Below, piece after piece: positions 6,825-12,619 of a stretch of 12,619 bases of DNA. A program made the translations under genes and the position numbers. Source of the DNA: Colimorpha_A sp045533115. GTDB lineage: Bacteria > Bacillota > Clostridia > Oscillospirales > CAG-272. Numbering within the stretch: position 1 is the stretch's first letter; every line of letters starts with the position of its first letter. The notes under the pieces were generated by a model. The model saw only the letters and a list, made by a program, of their open reading frames with translations. It was not told where the DNA came from and did not search any database. The stretch is taken from NCBI GenBank assembly GCA_045533115.1, contig JAZSHF010000017.1:1-12619 (forward strand), written 5' to 3'.

Positions 6825-7670
6825 TTATACCGTAATAATATGCGTGTTACTGTAAACGCCGTGGGGAACGAGGGCAACTATGCCCTCTTTTTTCGTTATA
6901 TCGTAATCGCCGTATGCGTGTGCGGTGAGCGACGTCCACGGCTCGATGCAGAGATATTCGGCATTTGGCATGTGCCAGAAGGCGAGGTAATCGCAGTCGG
7001 GGTATTCGACCTTGAGCGTTCTTTCCGTTTTACGGTTTTTGAGAACTACTTCCTTTGACTTAAGGTTTCTGAATATGAGGGTGTCGAGCTCAAAATACTT
7101 TTCATATATTGCGAGGGTGTCGATGTTCTTACCTATCGTCATCGTATCGTCGGTGACGAGGAGCCTGTCAAAAAGAACGGTGTCAAGATTTTCCTTGTAC
7201 GGGAAAATAACGTCGTAATCCTCGACTCCGCCGGGGGTTGCATACGCCTCGTGAGCACCGACCGAAAAATACATCGTATCGTCTGTGAGGTTATTTACCT
7301 TGTATTCTACCTTGAGCGAGCTTCCGACCAGCGTGAAGACGGCGCGGAATTCAAATTCGTAAGGATAAACGGCGAGTGTTTCGTCGTTATGAGTATAGAG
7401 CAGCGTGACCGACGAGTCGGCGGCATCTTCAACGGCAAATTCCTTTTGAATGAGAAAGCCGTGCTCTTTCATATTATAAATTTTTCCGTTGAGGGTATAT
7501 TTATCGTCCTTGCTCAAGCCGATACAGGGAAAGAGTATCGGAGCAGTCTTGTCCCAGAATGCGGGGTCTGCGCTCCACATATATTCGGTGCCGCCCTTTT
7601 TCAGGCTTTTGATCTCTGCACCGATTTCGTCAATTTCACAGATAAGAGTTTCGTTTTTAATGGTTATCAT
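6825..7670 (-). CDS. Aldose 1-epimerase family protein (LacX-like mutarotase fold)
   Basis: The product belongs to the galactose-mutarotase-like fold, in the LacX branch, which is expected to interconvert sugar or sugar-phosphate anomers in the cytoplasm. The sequence begins MITIKNETL with GAEIKSLKK and the tryptophan-rich MWSADPAFWDKTAPILFP typical of the branch. Candidate active-site residues are His70 (KEHGF), His140 (SVGAHEAY, where GGHPxF is more usual) and Glu243 (LCIEPW), the likely catalytic base. At 281 residues it is close to full family length (about 290). No signal peptide or membrane segment is visible. GAGG sits eight nt before the start. It is transcribed alone from a strong promoter about 130 bp upstream and ends at a terminator. 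No sugar-transport or kinase neighbour reveals the substrate. The family call is firm and the exact reaction is not. Confidence 0.9.
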   Translation of the reverse strand: MITIKNETLICEIDEIGAEIKSLKKGGTEYMWSADPAFWDKTAPILFPCIGLSKDDKYTLNGKIYNMKEHGFLIQKEFAVEDAADSSVTLLYTHNDETLAVYPYEFEFRAVFTLVGSSLKVEYKVNNLTDDTMYFSVGAHEAYATPGGVEDYDVIFPYKENLDTVLFDRLLVTDDTMTIGKNIDTLAIYEKYFELDTLIFRNLKSKEVVLKNRKTERTLKVEYPDCDYLAFWHMPNAEYLCIEPWTSLTAHAYGDYDITKKEGIVALVPHGVYSNTHIITV

Positions 7671-7796
7671 ATTGTACCTCGCAAATTAAGTTAATGCAGT
7701 ATATACTTTCTTTCTGCCGTTACTCCTGCCCTTTTGGGGCGGCAGCGGTTTTTGGGCTTTTGTGAAAAGTCCATATTGCGCTCCATACTTGGGGGT
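7671..7796 (-). promoter_or_regulatory. Long structured 5' leader of the epimerase gene
   Basis: The promoter placed at 7803-7831 predicts a leader of about 126 nt. It contains CTGCCG (minus strand, 7745-7740) able to pair with CGGCAG (7719-7714), and inside it GCCC/GGGC around AAAA (7740-7728). GGCAG at 7730-7726 competes for the same partner, so two mutually exclusive folds are possible. No known riboswitch class is recognised. On the plus strand the same stem precedes a TTTTT run (7749-7753). Confidence 0.4.
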
Positions 7797-7802
7797 GAGT
7801 AT

Positions 7803-7831
7803 ATTTTAGCATATTGAGGCTGTGTAGTCAA
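7803..7831 (-). promoter_or_regulatory. Sigma-A-type promoter for the epimerase gene
   Basis: On the minus strand the -35 box TTGACT (7831-7826) is separated by 17 bp from the -10 box TAAAAT (7808-7803), which is preceded by TGC, giving an extended -10. Both hexamers are one base off consensus. The predicted transcript start is near 7796. Confidence 0.8.
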
Positions 7832-7924
7832 CGTAATGTTTTGCTGACTTTCTTGCTTGTGTAATGAAATGAGTGGTATCGCTTCGTAAACCTACCGAAT
7901 AATCGCGCCGAAGGGCAAATCAAT
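7832..7924. other. Intergenic stretch with no recognised feature
   Basis: This is the part of the 301-bp gap (7671-7971) between the two minus-strand genes that is left after promoter, leader and terminator are assigned. It holds no convincing frame, ribosome site or RNA gene. Only short complementary words (CTTCG near 7883 and CGAAG near 7909) are seen, with no compelling fold. Confidence 0.5.
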
Positions 7925-7956
7925 AAAAACGAGCGGGCGATTATAAAATCGCCCGC
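7925..7956 (-). terminator. Intrinsic terminator of the DUF11-type gene
   Basis: On the minus strand GCGGGCGATT (7956-7947) pairs perfectly with AATCGCCCGC (7942-7933) around a four-base loop. It is followed by CTCG and TTTTTATTG. It begins 15 nt after the stop codon of the minus-strand gene. The stem is strong and GC-rich. Confidence 0.9.
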
Positions 7957-7971
7957 AAGGATATATCAAGA

Positions 7972-8829
7972 TTACTGAACTGTTCCTGTTACGACCAGCA
8001 CCGCTTCGCCCGGTGTGGGCACGAATGCGCCCGTTTCGGGATCGACCGTAAAGGTCGAGGCAGGTACCGTTATTCTTCCCGGGACGGTCTCAAATTCGCC
8101 CGTCGCTTCGTTATAGGTGTAATCGTCGCCCTCGGTCAGCTCTTCGCCGTTAAGCGTTACTGAGGTTATATCAAGGATCGGATCGAAAACGTCGCGGACG
8201 GTGAGATCGTCGGTCGCAACCACGTCCTCGTTGCCGCTGTTCGTCACGGTGATTGTGTAGGTCAGCGGTTCGTTAGGCGTTATTGTCGAGGGGGATATTT
8301 CCTTCGTTATCGAAAGAAGCGCACCGCTCTCTGCAGTTACCGTTTCGGTAGCGGCTATCGGGGTGGTTATTCCCGCGCCCGTTACGGCAGCGGTGTTCAC
8401 TATCTCGCCGCCGGACGCGGGGGGTGCAAATTCCGTTACATCGGCGGTATAAACGAGGATAGCGTCACCGTTTGCGGGGACCGTGATCCCCGTCACGGTA
8501 AGGGGCTGAGTGTCGGCTACGCTGAACGCGTCATTCGGCACGCCGTCAATGAAAAGCTGCGCGGAGCCCTCGCGGTAAACAAGGGGGTATACGGTATTCC
8601 CGTCAAACTCGTAAGCACCGAGATCGTCGGTCACGGTAAGAAGTGACGATGGAGCGTCGGAAGCGTTGATAAGACTTATCACATAGGTCACGTTCTCGCC
8701 CGCGCGGTAGGTGTCTGTCGTGGCGGTCTTTATCGCGCTTATCGCCTCGACAAGCTCTCCCGTTACGACGTTCGATGCAGCCGTGCCACCCGAATAGGTC
8801 AGAGTTGCCTGATTGAAAAAGGTTGCCAT
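7972..8829 (-). CDS. DUF11-type beta-sandwich repeat protein, function unknown
   Basis: The 285-residue product is rich in Thr, Val, Asp and Glu, poor in Lys and Arg, and has no cysteine. After an N-terminal FFNQATLTYSGG segment come two repeat units of the DUF11/conserved-repeat type. One covers about residues 30-165 (ATTDTYRAGENVTYVISLIN). The other covers about 170-285 (ITKEISPSTITPNEPLTYTI, then VTNSGNEDV). Each looks like an immunoglobulin-like beta sandwich. There is no signal peptide, transmembrane anchor or LPxTG motif, which is odd because DUF11 repeats usually sit in secreted or wall-bound proteins. Roles in a spore coat, exosporium or lysis-released surface layer are guesses. A strong ribosome site AGGAGGAAG precedes the ATG. 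It is a single-gene transcript with its own terminator. Family membership is recognised by pattern only. Confidence 0.8.
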   Translation of the reverse strand: MATFFNQATLTYSGGTAASNVVTGELVEAISAIKTATTDTYRAGENVTYVISLINASDAPSSLLTVTDDLGAYEFDGNTVYPLVYREGSAQLFIDGVPNDAFSVADTQPLTVTGITVPANGDAILVYTADVTEFAPPASGGEIVNTAAVTGAGITTPIAATETVTAESGALLSITKEISPSTITPNEPLTYTITVTNSGNEDVVATDDLTVRDVFDPILDITSVTLNGEELTEGDDYTYNEATGEFETVPGRITVPASTFTVDPETGAFVPTPGEAVLVVTGTVQ

Positions 8830-8852
8830 TATTTCTTCCTCCTGTATTTTGT

Positions 8853-8870
8853 GAGGAGCATTTTCTCCTC
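8853..8870 (-). promoter_or_regulatory. 5'-terminal stem-loop in the DUF11-gene leader
   Basis: On the minus strand GAGGAGAAAATGCTCCTC folds into a six-bp stem with a six-base loop. With the promoter at 8877-8905 the transcript would begin about at its first base, so it may be a stabilising 5' hairpin. Part of its right arm (TCCTC) could alternatively pair with GAGGA of the true ribosome site. It also contains a possible start (8861) of a 10-codon frame, MLLTKYRRKK, whose TAA overlaps the gene's ATG as TAATG. Confidence 0.5.
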
Positions 8871-8876
8871 AAAAGC

Positions 8877-8905
8877 ATTATATGAATTGCGGAGCATAAT
8901 GACAT
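8877..8905 (-). promoter_or_regulatory. Probable promoter of the DUF11-type gene
   Basis: On the minus strand a perfect -10 box TATAAT (8882-8877) lies 17 bp after ATGTCA (8905-8900), a four-of-six match to the -35 consensus. The predicted start is near 8870, giving a leader of about 41 nt. The weaker -35 box leaves room for an activator or an alternative sigma factor. Confidence 0.55.
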
Positions 8906-8927
8906 AACGTAAAATTTTTCGTTACTA

Positions 8928-8956
8928 TTGAATTTGATATAAAAGAGTGATATAAT
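8928..8956 (+). promoter_or_regulatory. Promoter of the metF-activation-metH operon
   Basis: The -35 box TTGAAT (8928-8933) and the perfect -10 box TATAAT (8951-8956) are 17 bp apart, with TGA before the -10. The start is predicted near 8963, leaving only about 25 nt of leader before the metF ATG. That is too short for a SAM riboswitch or T-box. Control, if any, would be at initiation by a protein repressor. Confidence 0.8.
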
Positions 8957-8987
8957 TACTTCATCAGATTAAAATGGAGCAATATTT

Positions 8988-9848
8988 ATGAAGGTTACAG
9001 ATATTATCAAAGGCACAAAGCCGAGCTTGTCATTCGAGGTATTCCCACCTAAAACCGACGCAAATTTTGACGCGGTAATGGCGTCTGCATCGGAAATCGC
9101 ATCGCTCAGCCCGTCATATATGAGCGTCACCTATGGCGCCCTCGGTACGACCGCCTCCTACACGGCGGAGATCGCGGAGAAAATAAACGCTCTCGGCGTT
9201 TCCCCCGTCGCTCACCTGACCTGCGTAAACGCGACAAGAGAAAGTATCGTAGATAAGCTGACCGACCTGAAAAACCGCGGTGTCGAAAATATTTTAGCCC
9301 TCCGCGGAGACCTGCCCGAGGGAATGACGCGCGAGCATCTTACTTATAAATACGCCTCCGACCTCACCGAGGAAATAAGAAAATTCGGCTCATTCTGTAT
9401 CGGCGGTGCCTGCTACCCCGAATGTCACCCCGAAAGCGCGAACAGTGTATCTGACATTGACGGGCTTAAAAGGAAGGTTGAGAGTGGCTGTGAGTACCTG
9501 ACGACTCAGATGTTTTTCGACAACAATATCCTCTATAACTTTATGTACCGTCTGCTCCGCGCGGGCGTTGACGTGCCCGTCGTCGCGGGAATAATGCCCG
9601 TCACGAACGCCTCGCAAATAAAAAGAATTTGCTCGATCTCGAAAAGCGCGCTTCCTCAGCGTTTCTTGCGAATCGTCGACCGCTACGGCGACAATCCCGA
9701 CGCTATGCGTCAGGCGGGTATCGCTTACGCGACCGAGCAGATAATCGACCTTTACGCCAACGGCGTAAACGCCGTTCACGTTTACTCGATGAACAAGCCT
9801 GAGATCGCGCGTGCGATTAAAAATAACGTGAGCGAAATACTGAAATGA
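8988..9848 (+). CDS. metF: 5,10-methylenetetrahydrofolate reductase
   Basis: MetF reduces methylene-tetrahydrofolate to 5-methyl-tetrahydrofolate with an FAD cofactor, feeding the methyl group to methionine synthase. The TIM-barrel protein shows LSFEVFPPK with catalytic Glu17, SVTYGA with Thr48, the LRGDLP motif with Asp108, and EYLTTQMFFD, all in the expected order. Length of 286 is typical (about 290). The ribosome site GGAG (8975-8978) is nine nt from the ATG. The stop overlaps the next gene as ATGA. It directly precedes the other two parts of the methionine synthase system, which argues for methionine synthesis rather than the acetyl-CoA pathway, where metF usually sits beside other one-carbon genes and MetV. 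Confidence 0.97.
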   Translation: MKVTDIIKGTKPSLSFEVFPPKTDANFDAVMASASEIASLSPSYMSVTYGALGTTASYTAEIAEKINALGVSPVAHLTCVNATRESIVDKLTDLKNRGVENILALRGDLPEGMTREHLTYKYASDLTEEIRKFGSFCIGGACYPECHPESANSVSDIDGLKRKVESGCEYLTTQMFFDNNILYNFMYRLLRAGVDVPVVAGIMPVTNASQIKRICSISKSALPQRFLRIVDRYGDNPDAMRQAGIAYATEQIIDLYANGVNAVHVYSMNKPEIARAIKNNVSEILK

Positions 9849-10414
9849 TTACCTGCGGCTCTTTGCCATTTCCCGAAATTAACCGAAACGAGCTTCGCGC
9901 TCGGCTCGGGTGTCCGACTGACAGCGTTCCTCTCATTCCAAAGTGTCTGAATGAGCTTAAGAAAACAGCTTCGGCGCGGTACGTTTGCCGTTTTTGCGAT
10001 ATAAAAAGGGCGGGGAACGCTATCGACCTCGGATTTGGGGAGATAATTTCAAAGGATCTGACCAAAAATCTCGGTCAATGCAGGCGTGCGGCGGTATTTG
10101 CCGTCACACTCGGAAGCGGAGTTGACCGACTGCTCATCAAACTCGGCAAATTAGTGCCGTCAGAGCAGTTCATAACCGATGCCATCGCGTCGGCTCTCGC
10201 CGAAAGTGTCTGCGACGAGGCGGAAAAGCTTATTTTCGAGGGAACGTCCCACACTCCGCGTTTCAGCGTCGGCTACGGAGATCTGCCGCTTAACCTTCAA
10301 AAGCCGCTTTTACAGTTTCTCGATGCCGAAAAAACGCTCGGGATCACACTTTCCTCGTCGCTTCTTATGACGCCGACGAAATCAATTACAGCTATTGCGG
10401 GAATACTTCAATGA
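9845..10414 (+). CDS. Stand-alone methionine synthase reactivation-domain protein
   Basis: The 189-residue product resembles the C-terminal activation domain of cobalamin-dependent methionine synthase, which binds S-adenosylmethionine and re-methylates cobalamin that has become oxidised. The SAM-binding signature appears as RFSVGYGDLPLNLQ (Arg139, Tyr144, Pro148), followed by LDAEKTLGITLSSSLLMTPTKS, the usual end block. The middle (AAVFAVTLGSGVDRLL) also fits the family. In E. coli this domain is fused to MetH; here it is a separate gene between metF and metH. It overlaps both neighbours by ATGA and has no strong ribosome site of its own, so it probably depends on coupling to metF. The family is clear. 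That it serves this MetH is inferred from position. Confidence 0.92.
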   Translation: MITCGSLPFPEINRNELRARLGCPTDSVPLIPKCLNELKKTASARYVCRFCDIKRAGNAIDLGFGEIISKDLTKNLGQCRRAAVFAVTLGSGVDRLLIKLGKLVPSEQFITDAIASALAESVCDEAEKLIFEGTSHTPRFSVGYGDLPLNLQKPLLQFLDAEKTLGITLSSSLLMTPTKSITAIAGILQ

Positions 10415-12619
10415 AAAGCTTTATTAACGACCTGAAAAGTAAATTTCTCTTTTTCGACGGCGGTACGGGTACCGTTTTGCAGTCGCTTGGTCTTAAACCG
10501 GGTGAAGCGCCCGAAAATTGGTCGCTTACCAATCCCGACAGGATAACCGAGCTTCACCGCGCGTATCTATCTGCCGGTGCGAATATAATAAAGGCGAACA
10601 CCTTTGGAATAAATCCCCTTAAATATGAAAACTATGCCGAGCTTATCTCGGCGTCGCTCGACTGCGCGAAAAAGGCGTTGATTGACTATCCCGACGCCTA
10701 TCTTGCTTACGACCTCGGTCCTCTCGGACGGCTTTTGTCTCCGCTCGGTGACCTTTCCTTTGAGGACGCGGTAAGCGCGTTTTCGTCCTGCCTTAAATAT
10801 GCAAAGGCGGGCGGATGCGACCTTATCCTTATTGAAACGATGGCGGACAGCTACGAAACGAAGGCGGCGGTCGTCGCGGCAAAGGAAGTGACGGATCTGC
10901 CTATAATCGTAACGAACGCATACGGCGAAGACGGCAAGGTGATGACAGGAGCTGACGCCGAAACGATGTCGGCGATCCTCGAGGGTCTTAACGTAGACGC
11001 GTTCGGCGCTAATTGCTCCTATGGCCCCGATATGATGCTTCCCATCGCAAAAAAGCTCCTTTCGGTATCGTCAACGCCCATCGTTATGAACCCGAACGCG
11101 GGACTTCCGACCGTCGCCTATGGCAAGACCGTTTATACGACGACGCCCGACGAATTTGCAAAGTACATACGCGAAATGGCAGAAATGGGCGTAACGCTTC
11201 TCGGCGGCTGCTGCGGAACTACGCCCGAGCATATAAGGGCGGCGGTAGATGCGGTAAAAGGTGTTGACTTCAAATACCCAACCGAGAAAAAAATGACCGT
11301 CGTTTCCTCTTACGCAAAGGCGGTTAAAATAGACGGCGATCCTATACTTATCGGCGAGCGAATCAATCCGACGGGCAAGCCGAAGCTAAAAGCCGCGCTC
11401 CGCGAGGGCGATATAGGCTACCTGCTCCTTGAGGCGAGCCGCGAGGAAGAAGCGGGTGCACATATCCTCGACGTGAACGTCGGCCTTCCCGACATTGACG
11501 AGCCGAAAATGATGGAAATGGCGGTCAAGGAGCTTCAAAGCGTGACCGCGCTTCCGCTCCAGCTCGATTCCGCCGACCCCAAGACGCTCGAGCGTGCTAT
11601 GCGGATCTATAACGGCAAGCCGCTGGACAATTCCGTGAACGGCGAAAAGGAAAAGATGGACGCTGTATTCCCTCTCGTCAAAAAGTACGGCGGAAGTGTC
11701 GTCGCTCTTACGATGGACGAAAACGGAATACCGAATACGGCAGACGGCAGAGTCGAAATTGCGCTCAAAATTGCCGCCGAAGCAGAAAAATACGGCATTG
11801 AAAAGAAGGATATCATCGTCGACCCCCTTGCCCTTTCGGTGTCTGCCGACAAGGACAGTGCGTCGGTAACGCTCGGTGCGGTTAAGAAATTGACCGAGAT
11901 GGGCTTCAAAACCGTGCTCGGCGTTTCGAATATTTCCTTCGGTCTGCCCGAGCGCGAGAAGATAAATTCGACCTTCTTCGCCATCGCCCTTGAAAACGGG
12001 CTGTCAAGCGCTATAATGAACCCATTTTCGAGCGCTATGCTCGACACCTATTACGCATTCCGCGTGCTTCACGGGCTTGATAACGGTTGCCTTGATTACA
12101 TTTCATACGCCGACAAAGCAAAGACGGAAAGGGAAGTGAAGCCGCAATCCGACCTCACGCTTTCCTACTGTATTCTTAAAGGAATGGCAAAGGAAGCGGC
12201 AGAAATTGCCGCAAAGGTAAGCTCCGATCCTCTCGGCATTATAAACTCCGAGATCATTCCCGCACTGAACGAGATCGGACGTCAGTTTGAAGAAAAAAAG
12301 GCGTATCTGCCTCAGCTTCTTATGAGTGCAGACGCGGCAAGCGGTGCGATCTCCGAGCTTAAAAAGCTTATGCCGAGCGCGTCGGAAAACGGCAGCCGTG
12401 CCGTTATCCTTGCGACCGTCAAGGGCGATATACACGACATCGGTAAAAACATTGTAAAGGCTCTTCTCGAATCACACGGAAACACCTGTATCGATCTTGG
12501 CCACGACGTTCCGCCTGAGGCGGTGCTTGCCGCTGTAAAGAAACATTCGCCTGCCGTCGTGGCGCTGTCGGCGCTGATGACGACAACGCTTGGCGCAATG
12601 GAGGAGACCGTCGCGCTAT
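10411..12619 (+). CDS. metH: Cobalamin-dependent methionine synthase, 5' part (cut by window end)
   Basis: MetH transfers a methyl group from methyl-tetrahydrofolate through cobalamin to homocysteine. The frame is open from ATG 10411 to the window edge (736 full codons). Domains in order: homocysteine-binding barrel (about 1-300) with zinc ligands Cys202 (ANCSYGP) and Cys267-Cys268 (GGCCGTTPEH); pterin-binding barrel (about 311-560) starting ILIGERINPTGK; helical cap (about 580-660); and the start of the cobalamin domain with DIHDIGKN, whose His675 is the lower cobalt ligand. GGGA lies eight nt before the ATG, which overlaps the upstream stop. Because the activation domain is encoded separately just upstream, the gene probably ends soon after the cobalamin domain, near 800 residues. 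That end is not visible. Confidence 0.96.
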   Translation, partial: MKSFINDLKSKFLFFDGGTGTVLQSLGLKPGEAPENWSLTNPDRITELHRAYLSAGANIIKANTFGINPLKYENYAELISASLDCAKKALIDYPDAYLAYDLGPLGRLLSPLGDLSFEDAVSAFSSCLKYAKAGGCDLILIETMADSYETKAAVVAAKEVTDLPIIVTNAYGEDGKVMTGADAETMSAILEGLNVDAFGANCSYGPDMMLPIAKKLLSVSSTPIVMNPNAGLPTVAYGKTVYTTTPDEFAKYIREMAEMGVTLLGGCCGTTPEHIRAAVDAVKGVDFKYPTEKKMTVVSSYAKAVKIDGDPILIGERINPTGKPKLKAALREGDIGYLLLEASREEEAGAHILDVNVGLPDIDEPKMMEMAVKELQSVTALPLQLDSADPKTLERAMRIYNGKPLDNSVNGEKEKMDAVFPLVKKYGGSVVALTMDENGIPNTADGRVEIALKIAAEAEKYGIEKKDIIVDPLALSVSADKDSASVTLGAVKKLTEMGFKTVLGVSNISFGLPEREKINSTFFAIALENGLSSAIMNPFSSAMLDTYYAFRVLHGLDNGCLDYISYADKAKTEREVKPQSDLTLSYCILKGMAKEAAEIAAKVSSDPLGIINSEIIPALNEIGRQFEEKKAYLPQLLMSADAASGAISELKKLMPSASENGSRAVILATVKGDIHDIGKNIVKALLESHGNTCIDLGHDVPPEAVLAAVKKHSPAVVALSALMTTTLGAMEETVAL

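Noticed and set aside
7251..7694. 147-codon plus-strand frame opposite the epimerase gene
   Set aside because: The minus-strand product has clear family motifs, a ribosome site, a promoter and a terminator; the plus frame has none.
7714..7753. Plus-strand intrinsic terminator (CTGCCG/CGGCAG followed by TTTTT)
   Set aside because: No plus-strand gene lies upstream to be terminated, and the location fits the leader of the minus-strand epimerase gene better. A weak terminator cannot be excluded.
8603..8905. 100-codon minus-strand frame overlapping the start of the DUF11-type gene
   Set aside because: It is in another frame, is basic and low in structure, and lacks a ribosome site, whereas the DUF11-type frame has AGGAGG at the right distance.

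Overview
The window is a bacterial chromosome segment of roughly balanced base composition, with about half G+C judged by eye. Gene content and style point to Bacillota, class Clostridia, most likely an uncultured gut lineage near Oscillospirales. The supporting signs are a MutL with the endonuclease motif of methyl-independent mismatch repair, strong AGGAGG-type ribosome sites, a methionine synthase whose activation domain is a separate small gene, a DUF11-type beta-repeat protein, and dispersed palindromic elements of a kind common in that group. The taxonomic call is inference. Most of the window is conserved housekeeping DNA rather than an accessory island.

Layout. Positions 36-4594 hold mutS and mutL, 11 nt apart, a mismatch-repair operon. 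A 164-bp palindrome-bounded repeat (4599-4762) and a minus-strand terminator (4814-4843) separate them from tgt (queuine/preQ1 tRNA-ribosyltransferase) and a small RluA-type pseudouridine synthase. These two RNA-modification genes overlap by ATGA. A 27-nt palindrome over the synthase stop codon leads into an elaborate multi-hairpin repeat (6630-6779) and a bidirectional terminator (6800-6821). Two minus-strand genes follow, each with its own promoter and terminator: a LacX-like aldose 1-epimerase family protein (6825-7670) and a DUF11-type repeat protein (7972-8829) of unknown role.

From 8928 to the right edge runs a plus-strand methionine module: a near-consensus promoter, metF, a stand-alone MetH reactivation-domain gene, and metH, cut off by the window end after 736 codons. 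Both internal junctions are ATGA overlaps, so the three products are probably translated in a coupled way. MetF makes methyl-tetrahydrofolate, MetH moves the methyl group through cobalamin to homocysteine, and the small protein is expected to rescue oxidised cobalamin with S-adenosylmethionine.

No rRNA, tRNA, CRISPR array, transposase or phage gene is visible. The parts least explained by known genes are the two structured repeats, the lone minus-strand terminator before tgt, the palindromes in the mutL linker, and the leaders of the two minus-strand genes. No clearly new multi-gene system was found.
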